From positions 1 through 51,884 of the forward strand of contig CAJJAY010000004.1 in assembly GCA_905182285.1 (NCBI GenBank): 51,884 bases of DNA, read 5' to 3'. Both the position numbers and the translations under genes were made by a program. Below, piece by piece: positions 9,490 to 18,841 of the stretch (position 1 is the stretch's first letter; each line of letters begins with the position of its first letter). The notes under the pieces were generated by a model. That model worked only from the letters and a program-made list of their open reading frames with translations. It searched no databases and was not told where the DNA came from. The stretch comes from an uncultured Amylibacter sp. (GTDB lineage: Bacteria; Pseudomonadota; Alphaproteobacteria; Rhodobacterales; Rhodobacteraceae).

Positions 9490-10643
9490 TACATGATTGG
9501 AAAAATGGTGGCTTTGGCATTTATGTTCACTGGCCGTTTTGTGCAGCAAAATGTCCATATTGTGATTTTAACTCCCATGTACGCAAATCTGTCGATCAAA
9601 AAAGGTGGCTTACAGCTATTTGCCTTGAATTAAAAAATAATGCATCTCGTACATCAGGTAGAATAGTAAACACTATATTTTTTGGTGGAGGAACACCTAG
9701 TCTAATGGAGCCAGAAACTGTATCCGGTATCATTAATGAAATTTCATTATTGTGGGAATTAGCGCCAGATATAGAAATTTCTTTAGAGGCAAACCCCACT
9801 TCTGTAGAAGCTCAAAAGTTTTCAGATTTTAGCAATGCCGGTGTTAATCGCCTCTCTATGGGTATACAATCTTTACGTAATAATGATTTAAAAGCATTGG
9901 GTCGAATGCATACTGTGATTGAAGCGCGTAACGCTTTTGATATTGCTAAAAAATACTTTCATAGGGTTAGTTTTGATCTGATATATGCTAGACAAGGACA
10001 ATTAATAAGTGACTGGAAGGCCGAATTATTAGAAGCAAGTGCAATGGCCGTTGATCACTTATCTTTATACCAACTGACCATAGAGGCAGGCACTCGGTTT
10101 GGTGATTTATACGACCGTGGGAAACTCAAAGGTCTGCCAGATGACGGCTTGGCCGCTGATATGTATGATGCGACCCAAGAACTCACATTTCTAAATAACA
10201 TGCCAGCTTATGAGATATCAAATCATGCACTTAATGGAGCTGAATCACGTCACAATTTAATTTACTGGCGTTATGGTGATTATGTAGGCGTTGGTCCAGG
10301 TGCACACGGCAGAATAACAAGCAAAGGCAATCGAATTGCAACAGTAACAACCCAAAACCCAGAAGATTGGCTTCGGAACGTAGAATTAAAAGGCACCGCA
10401 ACAAGCGATGATGAGATCATTAAACCAAGAGACCAAGCAGCCGAATATTTAATGATGTCATTACGTTTAACTGAGGGGCTAGATATGAATAGGTTTGAGA
10501 ATCTTTGTGGTGCCGCTTTAGACAATCAAGTTATTGATAAGAATATACAAAATGGTTTATTGAAGGTTAATAATAATAACCTTATTGCAACACAACGTGG
10601 CAAAATTATTTTGAATACCGTAATAAAAGATCTTTTAATTTAA
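9486..10643 (+). CDS. hemW: Radical SAM heme chaperone HemW
   Basis: HemN-like radical SAM protein that binds heme and delivers it to target proteins; it is not the coproporphyrinogen dehydrogenase. The radical SAM cluster motif is CAAKCPYCDF (Cys19, Cys23, Cys26), followed by FFGGGTPS, SLEANPTS and a HemN C-terminal domain; 385 aa matches HemW (E. coli 378). The N-terminus is short, with no HemN-type extension. The only suitable start is TTG 9486, inside the last codons of the RidA-like gene (4-bp overlap TTGA), implying translation coupled to that gene. Heme genes hemJ and hemH occur elsewhere in the window. Confidence 0.92.
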   Translation: MIHDWKNGGFGIYVHWPFCAAKCPYCDFNSHVRKSVDQKRWLTAICLELKNNASRTSGRIVNTIFFGGGTPSLMEPETVSGIINEISLLWELAPDIEISLEANPTSVEAQKFSDFSNAGVNRLSMGIQSLRNNDLKALGRMHTVIEARNAFDIAKKYFHRVSFDLIYARQGQLISDWKAELLEASAMAVDHLSLYQLTIEAGTRFGDLYDRGKLKGLPDDGLAADMYDATQELTFLNNMPAYEISNHALNGAESRHNLIYWRYGDYVGVGPGAHGRITSKGNRIATVTTQNPEDWLRNVELKGTATSDDEIIKPRDQAAEYLMMSLRLTEGLDMNRFENLCGAALDNQVIDKNIQNGLLKVNNNNLIATQRGKIILNTVIKDLLI

Positions 10644-10662
10644 AGTAAACAGGTATTAATTT

Positions 10663-11016
10663 ATGAAAATAATATGGTTATTTTTTGGCTTTATTACACT
10701 TCTTTTGGCTCTTATTGGTATTGTATTACCTTTACTACCTACTGTACCTTTTTTGCTCTTAGCAGCATTTTTCTTTGCTCGCTCATCTACAAGGATACAC
10801 GATTGGCTCATTAACCATCCAAAACTTGGCCCTCCAATATATGATTGGCAAAATAATGGCTCCATAAGCTTAAAGTCAAAAAAAACTGCCACCTTTTGTA
10901 TACTTATTGCTTTATTAATACCTATCTATATAGGCTTGGGTTGGAAAATAATTTCATTTCAAATTTTAATATTATGTATAGTTTTAAGCTTTATTTGGAC
11001 ACGTCCGTCAAAATAG
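10663..11016 (+). CDS. DUF454 (YbaN family) inner-membrane protein
   Basis: A 117-residue membrane protein with a hydrophobic hairpin at residues 3-40 (containing IGIVLPLLPTVPFLLLAAFFFARSS in family style) and a second hydrophobic pair at about 75-110. The P-L-L-P-T-V-P-F segment and the HDWLINHPKLGPPIYDW motif are typical of DUF454/YbaN. Function is unknown in the family. It follows hemW by 19 bp on the same strand, and its last 26 bp overlap the 3' end of the convergent parB gene, so the two mRNAs are complementary at their ends. Confidence 0.85.
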   Translation: MKIIWLFFGFITLLLALIGIVLPLLPTVPFLLLAAFFFARSSTRIHDWLINHPKLGPPIYDWQNNGSISLKSKKTATFCILIALLIPIYIGLGWKIISFQILILCIVLSFIWTRPSK

Positions 11017-11881
11017 AACATAACCTATCTAATTCATCTAAATTTTTATATGAAATTATAACTTTTCCATCACCACTCAATTCTTTATGGTCTATTGATA
11101 CTTTCATTTTAATATTAGAAAATAAATCGGCTTCTATTGCCAAAGTATCTGAATCTTTTTTCTGTATGGTTTTATTTATTTTTTTCCTACTAAGCCTTTG
11201 TTTTACATATCTTTCTGCTTCCCTTACAGACATTTTTTCTTCAATCATAATGTTAGCCAATGCAACAGCCTGTTTATTACCAACCAAAGTTCTTGCATGC
11301 CCCACAGAAAGCGCTCCATTGCGTACAAAGTTTTGTACTTTTTCTGGTAAATTTAATAACCTTAATAAGTTTGCAATATAACTTCTACTTTTTCCTAAAC
11401 CAGAAGCTACCTGGTCTTGAGTATAGCTGAAATTATCTATCAAAGATTGATAACCAAGAGCCTCTTCTAATGGGTTTAAATTTGATCTTTGTACATTTTC
11501 AATAATAGCAACTTCTAATAGCTCTTCGTCCGTGAAGTCGCGAACCACAACAGGAACCTCATGTAACTGTGCTTTCTGTGCGGCTCGCCACCTTCTCTCA
11601 CCTGCTACAATTTGGTACAACTCATTGTTTTCAGGAGATAACCTTACTATTATTGGTTGGATTATACCTCTTGAGGCAATGGATCTAGCCAAGTCTTCTA
11701 AATCATCTTTATTAAAGTCTTGGCGCGGTTGATCAGGATTTGCTATGACTTTCTCAATAGGCAAAATATTGGTTGAAGTAATTAAAGTTGCGTCTGGTGT
11801 TTTTTTAGTATCACCATCTATATCTGCCATTAAAGCGGATAATCCACGTCCTAATCCTTTGCGGTCTCTTTTTTTACTCAT
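10991..11881 (-). CDS. parB: Chromosome-partitioning protein ParB
   Basis: CTP-dependent DNA clamp that loads at parS and spreads along origin-proximal DNA, acting with ParA in chromosome segregation. Seen: the ParA-contacting N-terminus KGLGRGLSAL, the CTPase domain with NPDQPRQ, the GERRWRA motif and IIENVQRSNLNPLEEA, the helix-turn-helix around QDQVASGLGKSRSYIANLLRL, and a C-terminal dimerisation tail. I start at ATG 11881 (296 aa); a TTG four codons upstream is possible. It follows parA by about 20 bp. Three perfect parS sites lie 1.1-3.3 kb away. Its 3' end overlaps the DUF454 gene. Confidence 0.97.
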   Translation of the reverse strand: MSKKRDRKGLGRGLSALMADIDGDTKKTPDATLITSTNILPIEKVIANPDQPRQDFNKDDLEDLARSIASRGIIQPIIVRLSPENNELYQIVAGERRWRAAQKAQLHEVPVVVRDFTDEELLEVAIIENVQRSNLNPLEEALGYQSLIDNFSYTQDQVASGLGKSRSYIANLLRLLNLPEKVQNFVRNGALSVGHARTLVGNKQAVALANIMIEEKMSVREAERYVKQRLSRKKINKTIQKKDSDTLAIEADLFSNIKMKVSIDHKELSGDGKVIISYKNLDELDRLCSILTDVSK

Positions 11882-11902
11882 TTTAATATCCAATACCTAA
11901 AT

Positions 11903-12688
11903 TTATCTTTGTTTAACCTTATCTCTAATTAGAAACTCAGCCCCTAGAGAAACATATGCTTCTGCCCCGCGACCTGAAGCGTCATATTCAAGAATTGTTT
12001 CACCATAAGACGGCGCTTCAGAAAGCCGTACAGTTCTAGGTATAATGGTTTTATATACTAAATCCTTTAAGTTATCTCGAACATCGACTTCAACCTGTTG
12101 TGCAAGTTTAACCCTTTTATCAAACATAGTTAAAACCACACCATCAATAAACAATGAGGTTCCTAACGCCTCACGTACTTCTCTAACAGTCAAGATTAAT
12201 TGTGATAAACCCTCCAATGCATAAAACTCTGATTGTAAAGGTACTAAAACAGAGTCACTTGCAGCAAATGCATTTATTGTTAGTAAGTTAAGCGACGGAG
12301 GACAGTCAATGAAAACATAATCGAACTCCTTAACTTTTTCTATAGCGTTACGCAGTTTAATTAGTCGACCCTTGTCGTTCATTAGTTCTGCGTCTGCTGA
12401 GCTGAGATCCGTATTGGATGTTATTAGTGATAAATTTTTAACATGTGTTTTTATAATTGCTTTATTTATATCAATACCATCAACCAAAACATCATATGCT
12501 GTATATTCTCTATTGTCAGGAGAGATACCCAATCCTGTAGAGGCATTTCCTTGAGGATCAAGGTCTATTACAAGAACTTTATGGCCCTTAGTTGCTATCG
12601 CAGCAGCCATATTAATAGCTGTTGTGGTTTTACCAACACCACCTTTTTGATTAGCAATAGAAACTATTCTTTTAAGTTTAACCCGCAT
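11903..12688 (-). CDS. parA: Chromosome-partitioning ATPase ParA
   Basis: Deviant Walker ATPase (MinD/ParA family) that forms nucleoid gradients to move ParB-parS complexes apart. The deviant Walker A KGGVGKTT is at residues 15-22, Walker A' VIDLDPQGNAS near 42-52 and Walker B DYVFIDCPPSLNLLT near 120. The C-terminus has the RTVRLSEAPSYGETILEYD segment typical of chromosomal ParA (Soj). Length 261 aa, with no N-terminal DNA-binding extension of plasmid ParA. It overlaps the end of rsmG by 11 bp and precedes parB, the usual chromosomal order. Confidence 0.97.
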   Translation of the reverse strand: MRVKLKRIVSIANQKGGVGKTTTAINMAAAIATKGHKVLVIDLDPQGNASTGLGISPDNREYTAYDVLVDGIDINKAIIKTHVKNLSLITSNTDLSSADAELMNDKGRLIKLRNAIEKVKEFDYVFIDCPPSLNLLTINAFAASDSVLVPLQSEFYALEGLSQLILTVREVREALGTSLFIDGVVLTMFDKRVKLAQQVEVDVRDNLKDLVYKTIIPRTVRLSEAPSYGETILEYDASGRGAEAYVSLGAEFLIRDKVKQR

Positions 12689-13313
12689 GCTTTATTCCAG
12701 TCAGTTGTAAAATGCGCCCGTTTTGATGCGTTACACTTTGTCTTTCTTTTAACATGAAACCCCAAGATTTTTTTGCTTCATAAACCTCATTAACATAAGT
12801 ATCACCCTTCAAGAACAAACATGTTCCACCATCTTTAAGTATATCTTTACTGTACGTTAGCAGTTGAGAAAGTGTTGCTAATGCTCTTGCAGTAACAATA
12901 TCTGCCTGTAGTCCTTCCACATTTTCTATTCTATTTGTTAATATATTTATATCAATACCTGTTTCACGTGAAACATTTCTCATAAATGCACACTTTCTTG
13001 AATCACTCTCAATAAGTACAAATTTTAATAGTGGTTTTTTCTCTAGGGCTATAATTGCCAGAACTAGGCCAGCAAAACCTGCTCCAGAACCTATATCTAC
13101 AAGGGTTTTAGCATAACTTGGTAAGTGTTGCCACAATTGAGCAGAATCCAAGAAATGTCTGTGCCATTTATTCTTTAATGTAGTTTTTGATACCAGGTTA
13201 ATTGCTGGATTCCATTTTTCAAGTAATTTAGAGTATACCTCTAATCGGTCCATTGTTTCACGTGAAACATCGCAAAGTCTCATTAGCTCAAGCTTTGAAG
13301 TCTCTTCGTTCAT
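12678..13313 (-). CDS. rsmG: 16S rRNA (guanine-N7) methyltransferase RsmG (GidB)
   Basis: Methylates a G in the 530 loop of 16S rRNA (G527 in E. coli) using SAM. The SAM-binding motif DIGSGAGF is at residues 73-80, with the ESDSRKCAF motif at about 102-110. Length 211 aa is usual. It overlaps mnmG by 4 bp (ATGA) and parA by 11 bp, so the three are one operon. An unusual feature is that two perfect parS palindromes lie inside the gene; both are read in the same phase and encode Val-Ser-Arg-Glu-Thr, at residues 16-20 and 114-118. Confidence 0.97.
   Translation of the reverse strand: MNEETSKLELMRLCDVSRETMDRLEVYSKLLEKWNPAINLVSKTTLKNKWHRHFLDSAQLWQHLPSYAKTLVDIGSGAGFAGLVLAIIALEKKPLLKFVLIESDSRKCAFMRNVSRETGIDINILTNRIENVEGLQADIVTARALATLSQLLTYSKDILKDGGTCLFLKGDTYVNEVYEAKKSWGFMLKERQSVTHQNGRILQLTGIKHAG
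12960..12975. other. parS site 1 (ParB-binding), inside rsmG
   Basis: Perfect 16-bp palindrome TGTTTCACGTGAAACA, the widespread bacterial parS consensus recognised by chromosomal ParB. It is inside rsmG, where it encodes Val-Ser-Arg-Glu-Thr (residues 114-118), and lies about 5.7 kb from the candidate origin. Confidence 0.95.
13254..13269. other. parS site 2 (ParB-binding), inside rsmG
   Basis: A second perfect copy of TGTTTCACGTGAAACA, 294 bp from the first. It is near the 5' end of rsmG and again encodes Val-Ser-Arg-Glu-Thr (residues 16-20). Same palindrome and same codon phase as site 1. Confidence 0.95.
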
Positions 13314-15184
13314 GCACTTTTCTTCACATCTGATCTTCTAATTGATGTAAGTATTAACGCCAATGCTGCTGGTGTCATTCCTTCAATTCTTCCTGCTTGA
13401 GCTAATGTTGATGGACGTGATTGTGCTAGCTTTTGCTTTATTTCATTAGATAAGCCTGAAATATCTTTAAAGTTAAAATTTTCTGGTATAGATAACTGCT
13501 CATCTTTTCTCATAGCTTCAACCGCTGATGACTGACGATCTATATAATTTACGTAAACTGCATCTTTTTCTAACTGGTCTCTTACACCTTTATCCAAACT
13601 CGATAAATCTGGCCAAATATTAGTTAGCTTTTGCAAATCAACACCTTTAAAAGATAATAAATCCATAGCGGACCTATGAATACCATCTTGCTTAATGGAA
13701 ATACCAGCTTTTTTTGCCTGTGTGGGTGTGATTGAATAAGAGTTAAGTAAGGATTTGGCGTTGTTCAAAATTTCAAGCCTAGCGTTAAATAAGTTACGCC
13801 TTTTTTCATGGACCAATCCACACTTAATACCTAATGGTGTTAATCTTTGATCAGCATTGTCCGCCCGTAATGATAATCTATATTCTGCACGACTGGTAAA
13901 CATACGGTATGGTTCAGTAACGCCACGGGTAACCAAATCATCAATCATAACACCTATATAAGCTTGTGCTCTATCAAAAATAATTGGGGTTTTAGATAGT
14001 GCCGCTCTTGCTGCATTTAAACCAGCAACCAACCCCTGTGCGGCAGCCTCCTCATATCCAGTGGTACCATTTATTTGTCCAGCAAGGTAAAAACCATTAA
14101 TGTCTTTTAGCTCTAACGTATGCTTTAACGCTCTTGGGTCTACGTAATCATATTCAATTGCATATCCTGGCTGTAAAATTTTCGCTTTTTCTAACCCAAG
14201 CATAGAATGAACATATTCATTTTGAATATCTTCTGGCAGACTGGTAGAAATGCCATTTGGATATATCGTATAATCATTTAAACCTTCAGGTTCTAAGAAT
14301 ACTTGGTGGCTATCTTTTTCAGCAAACCTTACAATCTTATCCTCAATTGACGGGCAGTATCGTGGCCCAACACCATCAATTTTACCACCATACATTGCTG
14401 ATTTTTCTAAGTTTTCTTGTATTATTGTATGTGTTGTTAGATTTGTGTGTGTAATACCACACTTAATCTGGCGTGGTATATCTGACTTCTTAGAAAGAAA
14501 AGAAAATAGGCTAGGGTCCTCATCAGCGGCCTGCGTTTCTAATAAACTCCAGTTGATTGTTCTGGCATCAAGGCGCGGCGGCGTTCCAGTTTTTAGACGG
14601 CCCATTGGCAATCTAAAACTATCCAACCGCTCAGCTAATGGAATTGCAGGCTTATCGCCCATTCGCCCACCAGGACGACTAACATTTCCAATATGAATAA
14701 TTCCTCTAAGAAAAGTTCCTGTTGTTAAAACAACAGTCTTTGAGTGTACCTCACTTCTATCGGCTAGTATGACCCCCCCTATAGAATCATCTTTCATTAT
14801 TAAATCAGATACTTCAGCCTCAATTACATCCAAACCATCTATATTTTTGAATTCATTCTGCATAGCATTTCTATAAAGTGCTCGATCTGCTTGAGTTCTT
14901 GGACCCTGAACTGCTGGGCCTTTTTTTCTGTTTAAAAGTCTAAACTGAATACCTGATTTATCCGCTACACGACCCATTAATCCATCTAATGCATCAATTT
15001 CACGAACTAGGTGACCTTTTCCAAGCCCACCAATAGCTGGGTTGCAAGACATTTCACCTATAGATTTAAATTTGTGAGTAATTAATGCTGTCTTTGCACC
15101 CACCCTCCATGCTGCATGAGCGGCATCTGCCCCGGCATGACCACCACCAATTATAATTACATCATATTGTTTCACGTGAAACAC
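13310..15184 (-). CDS. mnmG: tRNA uridine-5-carboxymethylaminomethyl modification enzyme MnmG (GidA)
   Basis: FAD- and NADH-dependent partner of MnmE in modifying U34 of tRNAs. The FAD-binding [10 protein letters not shown] is at residues 13-22. Other landmarks are [22 protein letters not shown], the RGPAVQ-like [15 protein letters not shown] block, [17 protein letters not shown] and the C-terminal MnmE/tRNA-contact domain. Length 624 aa is standard. The start is GTG 15184; its second and third bases already belong to parS site 3, so the protein begins MFHVKQ. mnmE is 84 bp upstream on the same strand and rsmG overlaps the 3' end by 4 bp. Confidence 0.97.
   Translation of the reverse strand: MFHVKQYDVIIIGGGHAGADAAHAAWRVGAKTALITHKFKSIGEMSCNPAIGGLGKGHLVREIDALDGLMGRVADKSGIQFRLLNRKKGPAVQGPRTQADRALYRNAMQNEFKNIDGLDVIEAEVSDLIMKDDSIGGVILADRSEVHSKTVVLTTGTFLRGIIHIGNVSRPGGRMGDKPAIPLAERLDSFRLPMGRLKTGTPPRLDARTINWSLLETQAADEDPSLFSFLSKKSDIPRQIKCGITHTNLTTHTIIQENLEKSAMYGGKIDGVGPRYCPSIEDKIVRFAEKDSHQVFLEPEGLNDYTIYPNGISTSLPEDIQNEYVHSMLGLEKAKILQPGYAIEYDYVDPRALKHTLELKDINGFYLAGQINGTTGYEEAAAQGLVAGLNAARAALSKTPIIFDRAQAYIGVMIDDLVTRGVTEPYRMFTSRAEYRLSLRADNADQRLTPLGIKCGLVHEKRRNLFNARLEILNNAKSLLNSYSITPTQAKKAGISIKQDGIHRSAMDLLSFKGVDLQKLTNIWPDLSSLDKGVRDQLEKDAVYVNYIDRQSSAVEAMRKDEQLSIPENFNFKDISGLSNEIKQKLAQSRPSTLAQAGRIEGMTPAALALILTSIRRSDVKKSA
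15168..15183. other. parS site 3 (ParB-binding), over the mnmG start
   Basis: Third perfect TGTTTCACGTGAAACA. It overlaps the GTG start codon of mnmG and is read in another codon phase, giving Phe-His-Val-Lys. It lies about 3.3 kb from the candidate origin. Bound ParB could in principle affect mnmG expression; that is inference. Confidence 0.95.
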
Positions 15185-15268
15185 CCGTTAATATTTAATT
15201 TACATCTATACTGCATATCAAACACAAAGGGGAAGAGCTGAATTATTACAGTTAATATTATTCATTTA

Positions 15269-16567
15269 CTATTTACCCAAGCAAAAGCTTGAGAATATTT
15301 CATCTAATAGGTCCTCAACACCAACTGATCCTATTAATGAACTTAAACACTGAATTCCTTGGTGGAATTCAGATGAAGCAAGTTCTGATAGTTCTAATTC
15401 ATCACTTACAAGTAACTTACCTGCATCAAGATATTTCTGTGCACTTATCATTGCAACCCTATGTCTTTCTCTCGTCGCTGTTTGCGCACCTATAGATAAG
15501 TTTGTGAGTTTTAGTGATATTTCTTTCAACAGCGCATCTAATCCATCACCTGTTTTGCCTGATATTGCTAGAGTCTTTGTATTGTTAATTAAATCACATT
15601 TTCCAATGGTTAAAATATCATTTTTATCTGGCGTCAGCATTGAACCAGTGACAGATCCATCCTGCGTAATGAAGACACGTAGATCCGCTTTTTCTGCTCG
15701 ACTTATTGCTAAATCAACACCAATTTTTTCAATTTTATCAGATGTGTCTCGTAATCCCGCTGTGTCTAACAGTGTAACTGCGTAACCATCTATATCCATT
15801 TTTACCTCTATAACATCTCTTGTAGTTCCTGCTATATCTGAAGTAATTGCTGCATCTCGGCCAGCTAATGCATTTAATAAAGTAGATTTTCCTATGTTGG
15901 GTGCACCGACGATTGCTACCTCAAAACCTTCTCTAATTCGCTCGGCTGCAAAAGATCCCTGTATTTCTGTTTTTAAATCTGTTTGTGTTTTATTTATAAG
16001 TTCCAAAACTTCTGGAGTTACATCCACCGGTATGTCTTCATCAGCAAAGTCAATTGTTGCCTCAATGAGGCTTACAGCTCGAATTAAATCAATACGCCAT
16101 CTTTGAACCTTTTTTGATAATGCACCACCCATAGACCTCATAGCTAAACGTCTTTGTGCTTCTGTTTCTGACTCTATTAAATCAGCTAATCCTTCTACTT
16201 GTGTTAAGTCTAATTTACCGTTTTCAAGAGCTCTTCTTGTAAATTCACCTGGCTCTGCAATACGTAAACCACGTAAATCACTTAATGTTCTTAATATGTA
16301 TGAAACGACCGCTGTACTACCATGACAATGTATTTCAACAACTTCATCTCCAGTAAAACTAGCTTTTTCTTTAAATGTAAGTATTAATGTTTCATCAATA
16401 ATATTATTTTCTAGATCATAAATTTTTCTGAGACACCTACCATCAACTGGAAGTTTCTTTTTAACAAGTTTTTCTAAAGAACAAATACTGTTTGCTCCCG
16501 ATATTCTTATTATGGAAACACCCGCTCTTCCTTTAGCACTAGCTAGTGCAAAAATGATATCAGACAT
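15269..16567 (-). CDS. mnmE: tRNA modification GTPase MnmE (TrmE)
   Basis: Potassium-activated GTPase that works with MnmG on tRNA U34. Domains in order: N-terminal folate-binding domain (about 1-115, with FTGDEVVEIHCHGS), a helical domain, and an inserted G domain with G1 GAPNIGKST at about 221-229, the TSDIAGTTRD switch and the DTAGLRD G3 motif. The protein ends in FCLGK, the C-x-G-K motif whose Cys is needed for modification. I start at ATG 16567 (432 aa), with AAGG 8 nt upstream; a TTG two codons earlier is too close to that site. Confidence 0.96.
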   Translation of the reverse strand: MSDIIFALASAKGRAGVSIIRISGANSICSLEKLVKKKLPVDGRCLRKIYDLENNIIDETLILTFKEKASFTGDEVVEIHCHGSTAVVSYILRTLSDLRGLRIAEPGEFTRRALENGKLDLTQVEGLADLIESETEAQRRLAMRSMGGALSKKVQRWRIDLIRAVSLIEATIDFADEDIPVDVTPEVLELINKTQTDLKTEIQGSFAAERIREGFEVAIVGAPNIGKSTLLNALAGRDAAITSDIAGTTRDVIEVKMDIDGYAVTLLDTAGLRDTSDKIEKIGVDLAISRAEKADLRVFITQDGSVTGSMLTPDKNDILTIGKCDLINNTKTLAISGKTGDGLDALLKEISLKLTNLSIGAQTATRERHRVAMISAQKYLDAGKLLVSDELELSELASSEFHQGIQCLSSLIGSVGVEDLLDEIFSSFCLGK

Positions 16568-16595
16568 GCACAACCTTTTGATTTTATTTATTTTT

Positions 16596-17867
16596 TTATG
16601 TATTCATAGAATCAAAGAATTCAGAATTTGATTTTGTTGCCTTTAGTTTACCGAGTAAGAACTCAACAGCGTCTGTTGTTCCCATCGGATTTAAAATCCT
16701 TCGTAATACAAATGTCTTTGCTAGATCAGTTGGGTCTACTAAAAGCTCTTCTTTTCTTGTTCCAGACTTCAAGATATCTATTGCAGGGAAAACGCGTTTA
16801 TCCGCAACTTTGCGATCTAGCACAACTTCAGAGTTACCAGTGCCTTTAAACTCTTCAAAAATAACTTCGTCCATACGAGAACCTGTTTCTATTAGAGCAG
16901 TTGCGATAATAGTTAAAGATCCACCCTCTTCGATGTTTCGTGCTGCTCCAAAGAACCGTTTAGGGCGCTGTAGAGCATTCGCATCAACCCCACCGGTAAG
17001 AACTTTACCTGAGGACGGTACAACAGTGTTAAATGCGCGTCCTAGGCGGGTTATTGAATCTAATAAAATCACAACATCTCGACCATGCTCAACTAATCTT
17101 TTTGCTTTTTCAATCGCCATTTCGGATACAGCAACGTGTCGTGTTGCCGGTTCATCAAATGTTGAAGAGATCACCTCTCCCTTTACAGAACGCTGCATAT
17201 CTGTAACTTCTTCTGGTCTCTCATCAATCAATAAAACTATCAAAAAGCATTCTGGATGATTTACTTCAAGAGATTTGGCAATATTTTGAAGGATAACAGT
17301 TTTACCTGTCCTAGGTGGCGCAACTATTAAAGACCTTTGACCCTTGCCTATAGGTGAAACTAAATCAATTAACCTAGCCGTTTTATCTTTTATTGTAGGA
17401 TCTTCTATTTCCATTTTTAGACGTTCGTCTGGATATAATGGTGTTAAATTATCAAAATGTACTTTATGTTTTATCGCTTCTGGATCAGAAAAATTAATTT
17501 GTGTGACTTTTGTCATAGCAAAATAACGTTCACCCTCTTCAGGCTGTGAAATCCAACCCTCTACAGTGTCTCCTGTTCTTAATGAATGTTTTCGTATCAT
17601 TTGAGGTGAAACATAAATATCTTCAGGACCTGGTAAATAATTTGCTTGAGGTGATCTTAAAAAACCAAAACCATCCGACATTACTTCCATAACACCGTCC
17701 CCTGAGACTTCTGCTCCGTCCTCAGATTTCTCTTTTAAAATAGCAAACATCATCTCACCTTTTCTCATAGTGGATGCATTTTCTATCTCTAGGGTTTCGG
17801 CCATCTTTAATAAATCGGCAGCCGATTTAGCTTTAAGCTCTGAAAGGTTTACTTTTTCTGTTTCCAT
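16596..17867 (-). CDS. rho: Transcription termination factor Rho
   Basis: Hexameric RNA helicase that ends transcription at Rho-dependent sites. Seen in order: N-terminal helix bundle; the cold-shock-like RNA-binding domain with DGFGFLRSP and the [20 protein letters not shown] block; Walker A APPRTGKT at residues 183-190; [12 protein letters not shown]; the [16 protein letters not shown] Walker B region; the Q-loop/R-loop [27 protein letters not shown]; and the C-terminal [14 protein letters not shown]. Length 423 aa, with no large insertion. It lies between mnmE and hemJ, as in many Alphaproteobacteria. The 134-bp gap upstream probably holds its promoter, but I could not fix the boxes with confidence. 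Confidence 0.98.
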   Translation of the reverse strand: METEKVNLSELKAKSAADLLKMAETLEIENASTMRKGEMMFAILKEKSEDGAEVSGDGVMEVMSDGFGFLRSPQANYLPGPEDIYVSPQMIRKHSLRTGDTVEGWISQPEEGERYFAMTKVTQINFSDPEAIKHKVHFDNLTPLYPDERLKMEIEDPTIKDKTARLIDLVSPIGKGQRSLIVAPPRTGKTVILQNIAKSLEVNHPECFLIVLLIDERPEEVTDMQRSVKGEVISSTFDEPATRHVAVSEMAIEKAKRLVEHGRDVVILLDSITRLGRAFNTVVPSSGKVLTGGVDANALQRPKRFFGAARNIEEGGSLTIIATALIETGSRMDEVIFEEFKGTGNSEVVLDRKVADKRVFPAIDILKSGTRKEELLVDPTDLAKTFVLRRILNPMGTTDAVEFLLGKLKATKSNSEFFDSMNT

Positions 17868-18001
17868 GATTCGACCACAAATTTTTACCTAAGATAAATA
17901 GGCGTTAATGTTTAAAGTTGTATATAATTTCAATCTATAATGGTGTGGGTCACCAGACTGTTTTTTTAAGTGTTATTTTATAAGGTATAATATGTCAATT
18001 T

Positions 18002-18451
18002 TTAAAAAGGTCTTACAACGACCATTATTATAATTAACACCATCAAAAATGTAGGAACCTCATTTAATAGACGATATTGTTTTCCACTATACTGAATAAC
18101 ATTATTTTTTAATAATTTTTGTTGCTTTAATAGAAAACCGTGAAAACCTGTCATTAATATAACAGAAGCGATTTTGATCCATATCCAGAAAACTGCCCAA
18201 TCAACGATACCTGGAGTTAAGAGCAATAGAATACCAAAAGTCCAAGATGTAATCATTGCAGGATTCATAATACGTTTAATTAATAAATGTTCCCACAATA
18301 CTATAGTTTTCCCTTTATCTAAATGTTTTGAATCTGTCTCAACATGATAAACATATAATCTAGGTAGATATAGTAAACCTGCCATCCATGATATCACAGC
18401 CAATAGATGTATTACTTTCGTCCAAGGATAAATTGTATTTAAAATTTCCAT
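18002..18451 (-). CDS. hemJ: Protoporphyrinogen IX oxidase HemJ (UPF0093)
   Basis: Membrane enzyme that oxidises protoporphyrinogen IX to protoporphyrin IX, the step before ferrochelatase, in bacteria without HemG or HemY. The 149-residue protein has about four membrane helices. It begins with TKVIHLLAVISWMAGLLYLPRLYVYH, the family signature with conserved His15, Trp and Arg, and has VLWEHLLIKRIMNPAM and KQYRLLNEVPT later. It is the last gene before the candidate origin. In related genomes hemE often lies between rho/hemJ and the origin; it is not here. Confidence 0.93.
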   Translation of the reverse strand: MEILNTIYPWTKVIHLLAVISWMAGLLYLPRLYVYHVETDSKHLDKGKTIVLWEHLLIKRIMNPAMITSWTFGILLLLTPGIVDWAVFWIWIKIASVILMTGFHGFLLKQQKLLKNNVIQYSGKQYRLLNEVPTFLMVLIIIMVVVRPF

Positions 18452-18616
18452 CTTAGCTTTCTAATGTTATTCTAACATCACTAATACTATAATATATATA
18501 TTAAGAAAGAATAGTTGTTTGTAGTGTATACTGTGAAAAGCGGGGATTAAATTTAATTAACAAATATATTAACAAAAAAAGTAAGAAATTATTTAAAATT
18601 CATGTTATACACTAGA

Positions 18617-18625
18617 TGTGAATAA
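18617..18625 (-). other. DnaA box, exact match
   Basis: TTATTCACA on the minus strand matches the 9-base DnaA consensus TTWTNCACA at every position. It lies near the middle of the candidate origin. Confidence 0.7.
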
Positions 18626-18669
18626 GTTTGGAACGTGTTGTATTTAAACAAATAAATATTGTATATATA

Positions 18670-18678
18670 TGTGGATAG
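18670..18678 (-). other. DnaA box-like site
   Basis: CTATCCACA on the minus strand, one mismatch (first base) from TTATCCACA. It is embedded in an alternating A/T tract. Confidence 0.55.
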
Positions 18679-18703
18679 ATATGTATATAAATACATCAAA
18701 AAA

Positions 18704-18712
18704 GTATCCACA
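18704..18712 (+). other. DnaA box-like site
   Basis: GTATCCACA on the plus strand, one mismatch (first base) from TTATCCACA. It is inverted relative to the site 25 bp to its left. Confidence 0.55.
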
Positions 18713-18832
18713 GGAATTAAATAAAAACAAAAAATATATTAACAGCTAATAAAATGTTAATTATAAAAAATAAGTGTTAGTTATTTTTGAAAATTAATGA
18801 AAAACTGTTAATAAATATAAACAAGACACATT

Positions 18833-18841
18833 GTATCCACA
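18833..18841 (+). other. DnaA box-like site
   Basis: GTATCCACA on the plus strand, the same nonamer as the site at 18704. It is 34 bp before the maf start codon, so DnaA bound here could also affect maf transcription. Confidence 0.5.

Noticed and set aside
17940-17955. TGGTG/CACCA stem followed by T7 upstream of rho
   Set aside because: The T run is on the plus strand, where no gene ends, and the stem is only 5 bp.
17970-17998. TTGACA on the minus strand as a rho promoter
   Set aside because: The -35 box is exact, but no acceptable -10 lies 16-18 bp away.
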